A stretch of 64,000 nt of DNA, taken from assembly GCF_902859595.1 (NCBI RefSeq), contig NZ_CADIJQ010000010.1, forward strand, positions 1 through 64,000. The letters run 5' to 3'. The translations under genes and the position numbers were made by a program. The notes beneath the pieces are model-generated. The model was not told the DNA's origin, made no database searches, and worked only from the letters and a program-made list of their open reading frames with translations. The stretch is from Achromobacter kerstersii (GTDB taxonomy: Bacteria > Pseudomonadota > Gammaproteobacteria > Burkholderiales > Burkholderiaceae_B). Position 1 is the first letter of the stretch; every line of letters starts with the position of its first letter. Below are positions 8,030 to 16,411 of the stretch, one piece after another.

Positions 8030-9418
8030 ATGCAAGCACGCAAGACGCTGTTCCGCCTGGCGCCGTTGGCGCTGGGCGCCCATCTGTTGATGGCCGGCCC
8101 CGCCGCCGCGCAAAGCGCGCCCGGCACGCAAGGCCCGTTGCCGCCCGCGCCCAATGCGGCGCTGTCCGAACAGATCGACCAACGCGCACGCGCCATCGAA
8201 GACAAGCTCATCGCCTGGCGCCGCGACATCCACCAACACCCCGAACTGGGCAATCAGGAAACGCGCACGTCCAAGCTCGTCGCCGACCATCTGCGCGCGC
8301 TGGGCATGGAGGTGAAGACGGGCGTGGCGGGCACGGGCGTGGTTGCGGTGCTCAAGGGCGGCAAGCCCGGCCCCGTGGTGGCGTTGCGTGCCGACATGGA
8401 CGCGCTGCCCGTGAAAGAACAGGTTGACGTGCCCTTTGCGTCCAAGGCCAAGGGCACCTATCTAGGCAAGGAAGTGGACGTGATGCACGCCTGCGGCCAC
8501 GACACGCACACGGCCATCCTGATGGCCACGGCCGAAGTGCTGGCCGGCATGAAAGACCAATTGCCTGGCAGCGTGAAGTTCATCTTCCAGCCCGCCGAGG
8601 AAAGCCCCGCCGACTTCGAACCCGACGGCAAGAAAATCTGGGGCGCCAAGATGATGGTGCAGGAAGGCGTGCTGGAAAATCCGAAGGTGGACGCCATCTT
8701 CGGCCTGCACGTGTCCAGCGCCTATCCGGCCGGCTGGCTGTCGTGGCGCAGCGGCCCCGCCATGGCCGCGGCCGACCAGTTCTGGATCGACGTCACCGGC
8801 AAGCAGACGCACGGCGCGCGGCCGTGGTCGGGCATCGACCCCATCGTCGTCAGCTCGCAAATCATTCTGGGCTTGCAGACCATTCCCAGCCGCCAGATCA
8901 ACAGCATGCTGGAGCCGGCCGTCATCACCGTGGGCGCCATCCATGGCGGCAACCGCATGAACATCGTGCCGGACAGCGTGGCCATGACGGGCACCATCCG
9001 CACGTACGACGAAGGCATGAAGAAGGACATCCACCAGCGCATCGCCCGCACCGCTGACATGATTGCGCAAAGCGCAGGCGCGAAGGCGGATGTGCGCGTG
9101 GTCGAGCTCTACAACGCCACCGTCAACAACCCCGCGCTGACCGAGAAAATGGGCTCCACGCTGCGGCGCGTGGCGGGCGAAGGCAACTACGGCCTGCAAC
9201 CGAAGTCCACCGCATCGGAAGACTTTTCGTTCTATCAGGAAAAAGTGCCGGGCATGTTCTTCTACCTGGGCGTCACGCCCAAGGGCACGGATGTGGAGAA
9301 GGCCGCGCCGAATCACTCGCCGCGATTCTATGTGGATGAATCGGGCTTGATCAACGGCGTGCGCGCGTTGTCGAACCTGACGGTGGACTACATGGCTCGC
9401 GCGCAGCAAGGCGGTTGA
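8030..9418 (+). CDS. M20D-family amidohydrolase, exported
   Basis: A 462-residue metallo-aminoacylase/carboxypeptidase of the M20D type (hippurate hydrolase, indole-acetyl-amino-acid hydrolase relatives). A signal peptide ends near residue 28 (GPAAAQS), so the enzyme acts in the periplasm, unlike most M20D enzymes. Metal-site motifs are all present: RADMDALPV (120-128), HACGHDTH (153-160) and QPAEES (187-192), with a late His in NHSPRFYVDE. A GAGGAG ribosome-binding site precedes the ATG at 8030. It lies between two Bug receptors and may release a carboxylate for uptake by hydrolysing an N-acyl amino acid; the substrate is not determinable. Confidence 0.92.
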   Translation: MQARKTLFRLAPLALGAHLLMAGPAAAQSAPGTQGPLPPAPNAALSEQIDQRARAIEDKLIAWRRDIHQHPELGNQETRTSKLVADHLRALGMEVKTGVAGTGVVAVLKGGKPGPVVALRADMDALPVKEQVDVPFASKAKGTYLGKEVDVMHACGHDTHTAILMATAEVLAGMKDQLPGSVKFIFQPAEESPADFEPDGKKIWGAKMMVQEGVLENPKVDAIFGLHVSSAYPAGWLSWRSGPAMAAADQFWIDVTGKQTHGARPWSGIDPIVVSSQIILGLQTIPSRQINSMLEPAVITVGAIHGGNRMNIVPDSVAMTGTIRTYDEGMKKDIHQRIARTADMIAQSAGAKADVRVVELYNATVNNPALTEKMGSTLRRVAGEGNYGLQPKSTASEDFSFYQEKVPGMFFYLGVTPKGTDVEKAAPNHSPRFYVDESGLINGVRALSNLTVDYMARAQQGG

Positions 9419-9445
9419 ACTTGCGCGGGTAAGCCGTCGAAGACG

Positions 9446-9529
9446 CGTCGTACGACATGTAGTGCGCCATGTAGTACGGCGGGTAGCACGGCGTGTAGTA
9501 CCGCATGTAGTACGACAGGTACTACCCGC
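9446..9529. repeat. 12-bp tandem array, 7 units
   Basis: Seven units in exact 12-bp phase start at 9446, 9458, 9470, 9482, 9494, 9506 and 9518, with consensus TGTAGTACGGCA. The array begins 28 bp after the M20 stop codon. A perfect 10-bp inverted repeat (CGGCGGGTAG at 9477-9486, CTACCCGCCG at 9522-9531) spans most of it, so the transcript could fold into a long hairpin. No poly-T tract follows. Confidence 0.75.
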
Positions 9530-9692
9530 CGGCCCCTGCCCGCCAGCCGCCAGCCCCCTGCCCGCCGCCCCATCGTGCGGCGGGCACGCATAACGCATAA
9601 GCAAACGGCTACAAATTCTTTGTCAGCCGATGTGCGGTTTTCTACAGTACGCCCCTTTGCCGCCCGCGCGGCGGCTCTGTAGAACCCACGCC

Positions 9693-10670
9693 ATGCCGAT
9701 TTCCCGACGAAAATTCATGCTTGCCAGCACGCTGGCGCTGCCCTTGGCGCGGCCGCGCATCGGGCGTGCGTCAGCTTGGCCCGACCGCCCTATCCGGCTC
9801 GTCGTCACCTTCCCGCCGGGCGGCGCAAGCGACATCGCGGCACGCATCATCGCGCCCGTTCTGGCTGAACGGTTAGGCCAGCCCATCGTCATCGAGAACA
9901 AGCCGGGTGCAGGGTCCACCATCGGCGCAAACCTGGTTGCGCAAGCGCCCGCCGATGGCTACACGCTGCTGATGTCGAACTCGGCGCCCTTGTCGATTTC
10001 ACCCGCGCTGCTGCCGCAAGGCGGCTATGACGCGATTCGCAGCTTTCAGCACGTTGCCTACCTGGGCGCGGTGCCCACAGCGTTTGTCGTGCACCCGTCG
10101 GTGCCCGTGTCGGACTTCGCGCAACTGACCGCGTGGATCAAGGCGCAGGATGCGCCCGTGCAGTACGGCAGCGGCGGCCTGGCGTCGGTGGGCCAGATCG
10201 TCGGCGAACTCTATGCCCAGCAAACCGGCGCGCCGCTACAGCACATTCCGTACAAGGGATCGGGCGCCATGCGGAATGATCTGCTGGGCGGACAGATCCG
10301 CTTTGCGGTAGATGCGCTGCCGCAGAATCTGCCCTTTCTGAAGTCCGGCCAATTACGGCTGTTGGCGGTGACCACCGAGCAGCGCGTGCCGCAAGCGCCC
10401 GGCATTCCCGCCGTGGGCGAACTGGGGTATCCGGGATTGATCGCGGAAAACTTCATCGGCGTGTCTGGTCCGGCCGGGCTGCCCGACGCGGTGTCGCAAC
10501 GCTTGAATGACGAAATCTCGCACGTGCTGGACACCCCCGACATCCGCAGCAAACTGGAAGCACAGGGCTTTGTGCTAAGCCACAAATCGCCCGCGGAATT
10601 CACCGACTTTGTGCGTCGGCAAGCGCAGGCCTGGGGACCGGTCGTGCGCGCAACGGGAGCCAGCCTGTGA
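9693..10670 (+). CDS. Bug-family receptor with Tat-like signal
   Basis: A 325-residue Bug receptor. The start at 9693 is chosen because the protein then opens MPISRRKFMLAS, a twin-arginine-like export signal followed by a hydrophobic stretch. Family motifs are TFPPGGASD, IVIENKPGAGS and APADGYTLL. Its stop overlaps the GTG start of the next gene (GTGA), so the two are coupled. No TctAB partner is nearby. The pairing with a Bmp-like protein rather than a permease is unusual for this family. Confidence 0.92.
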   Translation: MPISRRKFMLASTLALPLARPRIGRASAWPDRPIRLVVTFPPGGASDIAARIIAPVLAERLGQPIVIENKPGAGSTIGANLVAQAPADGYTLLMSNSAPLSISPALLPQGGYDAIRSFQHVAYLGAVPTAFVVHPSVPVSDFAQLTAWIKAQDAPVQYGSGGLASVGQIVGELYAQQTGAPLQHIPYKGSGAMRNDLLGGQIRFAVDALPQNLPFLKSGQLRLLAVTTEQRVPQAPGIPAVGELGYPGLIAENFIGVSGPAGLPDAVSQRLNDEISHVLDTPDIRSKLEAQGFVLSHKSPAEFTDFVRRQAQAWGPVVRATGASL

Positions 10671-11584
10671 GCGCCCGCCGCATCCTCGTGCTGTTCGGCC
10701 ATGCGGGCCGCGGCGGCTTTAACGAAGCCGCGGTAGAAGGCGCGGCGCGCGCCGCTCAGGCCGGCCTGCCTTTGCAAGTGGAATGGATCGCGGACAACGA
10801 CATCGCCGCGCGCACGGCCCGCCTTGCGCAGCTGTGCACGAGCCACCCCGACCTGGTCGTCGTGCATGGCGGTCAGGGCGATGGGCCGGTGGCGGACGTG
10901 GCACCGCGTTTTCCCGGCACGCAATTCGCCATCACGCAAGGCCATCACACCGCCGCCAACGTGGCGTCGTATGAAATCCTGCAAGAACACACCGCCTTTC
11001 TTGCGGGGGTGCTGGCCGGTTTGCGCGCGGCCAATGGGCGCGCCGCGCATCTGTCAGGCGAACGCGTCCGCCCGGGCCTGAAGGGCCGCGCCGCCTATGC
11101 GGACGGTGTCAGGCGCGTGACGGGCCGCGACCCGCTGACCGCGTTTTGCGGCAATCAGCACGACCCGGAACTGGGTGCGAAGTGGACCCGCGCTTTGGCG
11201 GGACGCGGCGCCCGCGTGGTGTTCGCCATGATGGACGGCGGACGCGATGGCGTGACGCGCACGTGCCGCGATACCGGCGTGTGGCAAATTGGAAACGTGC
11301 TGGACTGGGTGGCCCGCGACCCGCAGGTCTATCTGGCCTCGGCCCTGGCCGACTCTGGCTTATGCGTCGAGCGTGCGGTAGCCGACCATGCGGCGGGCGC
11401 GTTGGCGGTGGGCCGCGTCACCCGCTACGGCCTGGAAGAGGCGGCCGCGTTACGGCTGGTGCTGGGCGCCAAGGTGGGCGCGGAAGAACGCCGCACGCTG
11501 GATGACTGGGCGGGCAAGCTCGCATCCGGCGACGTCCACGTGGCGAACGACTACGCGGGCGCGGAGTTTGCGTTGTCGGCGTAG
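10667..11584 (+). CDS. Bmp/Med-like basic-membrane-protein family, no signal peptide
   Basis: A 305-residue protein resembling the Bmp/PnrA substrate-binding family (nucleoside-type ABC receptors) by its order of segments: an N-terminal GHAGRGGFNEAAVEGA, a central VVHGGQGDGPVADVA and a late VYLASALADSG. It starts with GTG at 10667, overlapping the Bug receptor by four bases, and has no signal peptide or lipobox, so it is probably cytoplasmic. That is odd for a Bmp protein, which is normally a lipoprotein. It may be a cytosolic ligand sensor or an enzyme that has reused the fold. Function is unknown and the family call is moderate. Confidence 0.6.
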   Translation: MSARRILVLFGHAGRGGFNEAAVEGAARAAQAGLPLQVEWIADNDIAARTARLAQLCTSHPDLVVVHGGQGDGPVADVAPRFPGTQFAITQGHHTAANVASYEILQEHTAFLAGVLAGLRAANGRAAHLSGERVRPGLKGRAAYADGVRRVTGRDPLTAFCGNQHDPELGAKWTRALAGRGARVVFAMMDGGRDGVTRTCRDTGVWQIGNVLDWVARDPQVYLASALADSGLCVERAVADHAAGALAVGRVTRYGLEEAAALRLVLGAKVGAEERRTLDDWAGKLASGDVHVANDYAGAEFALSA

Positions 11585-11668
11585 TCTGGCGCTGAGCGGG
11601 CTGCCCGCATTGCGGCCATTCCGCATTGACGCCCGCGCGGGCGCTGGATAAAGTGGCCGGCAACCTTG

Positions 11669-11696
11669 CGCCATCGGTGTCGATGGCGTTTTCTTT
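11669..11696 (+). terminator. Rho-independent terminator
   Basis: CGCCATCG (11669-11676), loop GTGT, CGATGGCG (11681-11688), then TTTTCTTT. It closes the transcript ending with the Bmp-like gene, 85 bp after its stop. Confidence 0.85.
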
Positions 11697-11740
11697 GATG
11701 CAGGGCTCGCGGTGCGCCGCGGCCTCACACGGGACTCTCC

Positions 11741-12544
11741 ATGAACAACATCCGCGTCGGCATTGCCGGCTTCGGCGCCATCGGCCAGGCCGTGGCGCAA
11801 TCCCTGGATGCCGGCCTGCCCGGCCTGTCGCTTGCCGCCATCGGGGTACGCGATCCCAGCGCCGCCCCCACCGTCGCATGGACGAACGCCGCGCCGCGCT
11901 TCACCACCATTGACGCCTTGCACGAGTATTGCGACGTGGTCGTGGAATGCGCCCCCGCCGCCGTGTTCCGCAACATCGCCGAACCCGTGCTGCGCGCGGG
12001 CAAGAAGCTGGTGGTGCTCAGCTCCGGCGCGCTGCTGCGCAACGATGACCTGATCGAACTCGCCCGCCAGCATCATGGCCAGATCATCGTGCCATCGGGC
12101 GCCATCCTGGGCCTGGACGCCATCACCGCCGCCGCCGAAGGCGTCATCCATTCCGTCACGATGATCACCCGCAAGCCGGTGCAGGGCCTGCTGGGCGCGC
12201 CCTACCTCACCGACAACAACATCGACATCGCCGGCATCACCGAACCGCGCCTGATCTTCCGCGGTTCACCGCGTGAAGCCGCCATCGGCTTTCCCGCGAA
12301 TTTGAACGTGGCGGTCAGCGTGTCGTTGGCCGGCATCGGGCCCGACCGCAGCACCCTGGAAATCTGGGCCGACCCGTCGCTGGAACGCAATGTGCACCGC
12401 GTGGAAGTCGTGTCTGACGCCGCCACGTTCTCGATGGAAATCCAGAACATCCCGTCGGCCAACCCCAAGACGGGCCGCATCACCGCGCAAAGCGTCGTCG
12501 CCGCCTTGCGCAAGCTGTCCGGGCCGTTGCGCGTAGGCACCTGA
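11741..12544 (+). CDS. nadX: L-aspartate dehydrogenase family protein
   Basis: A 267-residue NAD(P)-dependent aspartate dehydrogenase. The N-terminal Rossmann motif is GIAGFGAIG (7-15); the DUF108 catalytic half contains VPSGAILGLDA near 117-126 and His219 in RNVHRVEV, at the position of the family's catalytic His. The closing NIPSANPKTGRITAQSV is typical. The enzyme makes iminoaspartate/oxaloacetate from aspartate and can feed NAD synthesis, or work in the reverse direction. The gene follows a terminator and so is likely transcribed alone. Its TGA directly abuts the stop of the convergent ABC gene, sharing the palindrome TGATCA. Confidence 0.88.
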   Translation: MNNIRVGIAGFGAIGQAVAQSLDAGLPGLSLAAIGVRDPSAAPTVAWTNAAPRFTTIDALHEYCDVVVECAPAAVFRNIAEPVLRAGKKLVVLSSGALLRNDDLIELARQHHGQIIVPSGAILGLDAITAAAEGVIHSVTMITRKPVQGLLGAPYLTDNNIDIAGITEPRLIFRGSPREAAIGFPANLNVAVSVSLAGIGPDRSTLEIWADPSLERNVHRVEVVSDAATFSMEIQNIPSANPKTGRITAQSVVAALRKLSGPLRVGT

Positions 12545-14377
12545 TCAGGCCGCCACCCGTAGTGGCGTGCCAACAGCGGGCGGCGCCATCGGGCCGGCCG
12601 TCCAGCCACCCGCGCCATCCAGGTCCAGCCGATGCGTATGAAACGGGTCCAGCGTGCTGCGATGCCCCACGCTGACCAGCATGCAATCAGGTAAAGCGCT
12701 GCGCAGCAGGCTGTACAGCATGTGTTCCAGCCCTTCATCGGTAGCGGATGTGGCTTCGTCCAGGAACACAATGGCTGGCCGGTTGAACAGCACGCGCGCA
12801 AACGCCACGCGCTGCTGTTCACCAATGGACAAGATGCGCGACCAGTCCGCCACCTCGTCCAGGCGCGCGCTTAAATGCCCCAGGTTGACTTGCCGCAGCG
12901 CATCGGCCAGCCGGGCGTCATCTTGCGGCAGGGCCACCCCCGGATACGCTACCGCGCTACGCAAGTCGCCCAAGGGCAAGTAAGGCCGCTGCGACAGGAA
13001 CAAGGCCGACGCGCCTTCCGGCCGCCGCACATGGCCTTGCGCATACGGCCACAGCCCGGCAAGCGCACGCAGCAATGTCGTCTTGCCACTGCCCGACGGG
13101 CCTTTGATCAGCAAGGTCTGGCCGGGACGCAAGCGCAAATTCAAGGTGTGCAGCAAGACGCCGCCATCAGGCCGGCGAACCGTGACGCCATTGATGTCCA
13201 AGCCATCAGGCAAGGGTTCCGTCTGCACCGACGGCAGGGCGCGCGCCGCTTCGTTGGCGTCAAGAAACCCATTCAAACGGTCCAGCGTGGCGCGGTATTG
13301 CGCAAAGGTGTCGTACGACGTGCGAAAGAACGACAACGCGTCCTGCACCTGCCCGAACGCCTGGGACGTTTGCATCACGTCACCCAGCTTGATCGCGCCG
13401 GTAAAGAAGCGCGGCGCCTGCAAGATGAACGGAAACACCACCGCCACCTGGCTCACCGACAGGTTGAAGCCATCGAACTTCAAGCCCCGGTAAACGCGCG
13501 CCCACAGATTGGCGATGTAAGCGGTGAAACGCGTCCACAGGTTGCCGCGCTCGACGGCTTCGCCTTGATAGAACGCGACGTTCTCGGCGTTCTCACGCAA
13601 GCGCACCAGCGCATAACGGAAGTTAGCCGTGAGCCGCTCTGACAGGAAATTCAGTTTGATCAACGGCCGTCCGATCTTGAAGGCAAACCATGTGGCGACG
13701 ATCACGTACAGGAATACGACAAACACCATGGCGCGCGGAATCTCCACGCCCGCCACCGTCAACGGGCCCGACAAGCCCCACAAGATGCCCGTGAACGCCA
13801 CCAGCGACACCAGTGCGCTCAACGCGCCGATAGCCAGCGTGCGTGAACCCGTCACGAACATCGTGATGTCTTGTTCGATGCGCTGGTCGGGGTTGTCGAC
13901 CGGTTCGTTGACGAAGTGGCCACGGTAGTACGCGCCCGCGCCCAGCCAATCGCGCGTCAGGTGGTCATTGAGCCAGACGCGCCAATGGATATCAAAGGCC
14001 TGGCCCGCGTAGCTGTCGACCAGCGTGCGCACCACATGGACCGTGGCCAGCACGGCGAAGATACCCAGAAAGCGCCAGAACGCGCTCTGGTCCAGCGCTT
14101 GCAGCGCGCTGTAGAAGCCGTTGTACCAAAACGAGAACAGCACCGTCATGCGCACGGCCGCCATCGCCAACAGCAGCAGCAACGCCAGCGTCAATAGCGG
14201 ACGCCAGCTGCGGCGCGGGGTCAGATAGGGCCAGGCCAGGCGCCAGAACTTGCGCCCCCAATCGGTGGTGCGCGCAAGCACCACGGCAATCACCGCCATG
14301 GCGACGGCGGTGATGCCGAACGCGCGCGCCAGCCAGATTGCGCTTTCCACAAGTTGTTGTTGCCAGTTCAGATCCAT
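12545..14377 (-). CDS. SbmA/YddA-type ABC transporter, fused membrane and ATPase domains
   Basis: A 610-residue half-transporter. The first ~370 residues are the SbmA/BacA-like membrane domain with several hydrophobic segments. The C-terminal ATPase has Walker A GPSGSGKT, signature LSIGEQQR and Walker B IVFLDEATSATDE. The family includes YddA, BacA-like and vitamin B12/peptide carriers. The ATG at 14377 is preferred because GGGGGT lies just upstream; an in-frame ATG at 14389 adds four residues. There is no partner gene, so it probably works as a homodimer. The substrate is unknown; small peptides or a cofactor are possible. Confidence 0.88.
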   Translation of the reverse strand: MDLNWQQQLVESAIWLARAFGITAVAMAVIAVVLARTTDWGRKFWRLAWPYLTPRRSWRPLLTLALLLLLAMAAVRMTVLFSFWYNGFYSALQALDQSAFWRFLGIFAVLATVHVVRTLVDSYAGQAFDIHWRVWLNDHLTRDWLGAGAYYRGHFVNEPVDNPDQRIEQDITMFVTGSRTLAIGALSALVSLVAFTGILWGLSGPLTVAGVEIPRAMVFVVFLYVIVATWFAFKIGRPLIKLNFLSERLTANFRYALVRLRENAENVAFYQGEAVERGNLWTRFTAYIANLWARVYRGLKFDGFNLSVSQVAVVFPFILQAPRFFTGAIKLGDVMQTSQAFGQVQDALSFFRTSYDTFAQYRATLDRLNGFLDANEAARALPSVQTEPLPDGLDINGVTVRRPDGGVLLHTLNLRLRPGQTLLIKGPSGSGKTTLLRALAGLWPYAQGHVRRPEGASALFLSQRPYLPLGDLRSAVAYPGVALPQDDARLADALRQVNLGHLSARLDEVADWSRILSIGEQQRVAFARVLFNRPAIVFLDEATSATDEGLEHMLYSLLRSALPDCMLVSVGHRSTLDPFHTHRLDLDGAGGWTAGPMAPPAVGTPLRVAA

Positions 14378-14505
14378 GGACACCCCCATCGTCGTTTCTT
14401 GTTAGACGGGGCGGGCGTGCCGGGTTCCGAAGAAAATGCCGTTTTAAGCCAGGCTTAAGCGTTCTGGCAGGGCAACTGAATGCGCAGTGAAAGCCAGCAC
14501 TGTAA

Positions 14506-15393
14506 TCAGCGTGCGGCCAGGTCCAGGTTGGCGAACATGTCGGCCAAGGTGGGGACGGAACGGGCGGGCCAGATGGCGCTCAGGTCGAAGCTGGGCAGCG
14601 TCTGCCCGTCGCGCACGTCGCAGAAACGCACCCCGCCAAAATTCATGGTGCGTATCCAGCTGGGCAACAAGGCCACGCCGCAACCGCCCGCCACGCAAGA
14701 CAGCACTGTCAGCGTGCGGTTCGCTTCTTGGGCAACGTGCACATCGTGGCCGCCCTTGCGCATGGCATCCAGAATGCCCGCATAGAACGCGGGCAATTGC
14801 GCTTGCGGATACATCACCAGCCCGGCTCGCGCGATTTGCGCCATCGACACCTTGCCGTCTTCGGCAACGTCGAATTCGTCCGGCACGGCGGCTACCAGCC
14901 GGTCGCGCAGCAGTTGCCGTTCGCGCATGCGTCCGCCCACCGCCACTGGCGTATGCATCAGGCCGATATCGATCTCGCCCGTCTGCAAGGCTTCGGCTTG
15001 CTCGGCGTTGCTCATCTCTCGCAAGATGACGCGCACGCCCGGCGCTTGGCGGCGCATCTCGCGCAAGGCGCGCGGCAAGGTATCGAATAGCGCCGACGAC
15101 ACCAGCCCCACCGTCAACTGCCCGGCACTGCCCCGCCCGATCTCGCGCGCGCGGTGCGCTGCGGCGTCGATGCGCGCCACGCTGATGCGCACGTCTTCCA
15201 GAATCGCCAATGCCGCCGGGGTGGGCGCGGCGCCCTGGCGCGAACGCTCGAACAGCCGCACGCCCAGGTCTTTCTCCATGCGGCCCAAGGCCTGGCTCAA
15301 GGCGGGCTGCGCGATGCCCAGCCATTCCGACGCACGGCTGACGCTGCCATGGTCCACCACTGCCAGGAAGTACCGCAGGTGCCGGGTTTCCAT
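14506..15393 (-). CDS. LysR-family transcriptional regulator
   Basis: A 295-residue LysR regulator with the N-terminal helix-turn-helix opening METRHLRYFLAVVDHGSVSRA and a CynR/CatR-like effector domain. It is transcribed away from the amidohydrolase/Bug pair at 15575-17397, the standard LysR arrangement, so it probably controls that pair in response to the imported acid. The intergenic region is AT-rich near 15395-15450 (CGATATATATAAAG), where both promoters probably lie. Confidence 0.9.
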   Translation of the reverse strand: METRHLRYFLAVVDHGSVSRASEWLGIAQPALSQALGRMEKDLGVRLFERSRQGAAPTPAALAILEDVRISVARIDAAAHRAREIGRGSAGQLTVGLVSSALFDTLPRALREMRRQAPGVRVILREMSNAEQAEALQTGEIDIGLMHTPVAVGGRMRERQLLRDRLVAAVPDEFDVAEDGKVSMAQIARAGLVMYPQAQLPAFYAGILDAMRKGGHDVHVAQEANRTLTVLSCVAGGCGVALLPSWIRTMNFGGVRFCDVRDGQTLPSFDLSAIWPARSVPTLADMFANLDLAAR

Positions 15394-15463
15394 ATCATTC
15401 CGATATATATAAAGCCGATTTAGACAATGGAAAACTATACCCCGAGTTCCTAGAATTCCGGCT

Positions 15464-15574
15464 AATAGAAGCGCGTTGGGCCACGCCGCCTAAGCGAATA
15501 GAAGCCCTTGGCACCGCCCGCCGCAGAGAACAGAAGCGCTGGTCCACGCCCGGCGCCAAGAACAGGAGACCGCC
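15464..15574. repeat. 32-33-bp tandem repeat carrying the ribosome-binding site
   Basis: Units starting at 15464, 15497, 15529 and 15561 share AAYAGAAGCGC followed by a GG-CCACGCC-like stretch. The final, partial unit reads AACAGGAGAC and is the ribosome-binding site of the amidohydrolase gene that starts at 15575. Each earlier unit keeps a degenerate AGAAG at the same place. Confidence 0.6.
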
Positions 15575-16411
15575 TTGCCCCCGCATTCGACCGGCGCCGC
15601 CGTCGACACCCACGCGCACGTGTTCCGGCCCGGTTTGCCCCTGGCTGACGCCCGCCGCCACACCCCCGATTACGACGCCACGCCCACGCAGTACCTGGCG
15701 CTGCTGGATGCGCACGGCCTCTCTCATGGCGTGCTGGTCCAGCCCAGTTTCCTGGGCACCGACAACCACCACATGGTGGACGCGTTGCGTGCGGCGCCCG
15801 ATCGGCTGCGCGGCGTGGCCGTGGTGTCCCCCGACATCACCGACGCCGCGCTGCAAACGCTGGCCGACGCCGGTGTCGTGGGCATCCGCCTGAACCTGAT
15901 CGGCCTGCCCGCGCCCGAGCTGCACGCGCCGGCCTGGCAAGCCTTGCTGGCCCGCGTGAACGCGTTGGGCTGGCACGTTGAAGTCCATCTTCAAGCCCAG
16001 CGCCTGCAGGACGTCATGCCCACCCTGCTGGCGGCCGGATGCCGCGTGGTGGTGGACCACTTTGGCCGGCCCGACCCGGCGCTGGGCGTGTCCGACCCGG
16101 GCTTTCAGTATCTGCTGCAACAGGCGGACAGCGGACGCGTCTGGGTCAAGCTGTCCGCGCCGTATCGCAACTGGCAGGCCCCGGCTTGCGCGGCTTCGGG
16201 CTGGCTGGCCACGCAACAACTGCTGCTGGCCTTTACCCCCGAACGTTTGATGTGGGGCAGCGACTGGCCCCACACAGAGCATCGCCACGTGGCGTCCTAC
16301 CCTGCCGCACGGCAGTGGCTGGACGCGTGGATCGACGACCCCACGCAACGGCGCATCGTGCTTGCCGATACGCCGTTGCAGCTATTCCAATTCCAAGGAG
16401 ACAAAAAATGA
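15575..16411 (+). CDS. Amidohydrolase 2 family (LigI / sulfomuconolactonase-like)
   Basis: A 278-residue TIM-barrel amidohydrolase. The metal-site motif VDTHAHVF is at 10-17; a central VEVHLQAQ, then VVDHFGRPD, and a terminal WGSDWPHTEH complete the pattern of 2-pyrone-4,6-dicarboxylate and 4-sulfomuconolactone hydrolases. It starts with TTG at 15575 behind AGGAG. The stop overlaps the ATG of the next gene, a Bug receptor (ATGA), so uptake and hydrolysis are coupled. A lactone or pyrone of aromatic catabolism is the likely substrate, though no ring-cleavage genes are nearby. Confidence 0.87.
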   Translation: MPPHSTGAAVDTHAHVFRPGLPLADARRHTPDYDATPTQYLALLDAHGLSHGVLVQPSFLGTDNHHMVDALRAAPDRLRGVAVVSPDITDAALQTLADAGVVGIRLNLIGLPAPELHAPAWQALLARVNALGWHVEVHLQAQRLQDVMPTLLAAGCRVVVDHFGRPDPALGVSDPGFQYLLQQADSGRVWVKLSAPYRNWQAPACAASGWLATQQLLLAFTPERLMWGSDWPHTEHRHVASYPAARQWLDAWIDDPTQRRIVLADTPLQLFQFQGDKK

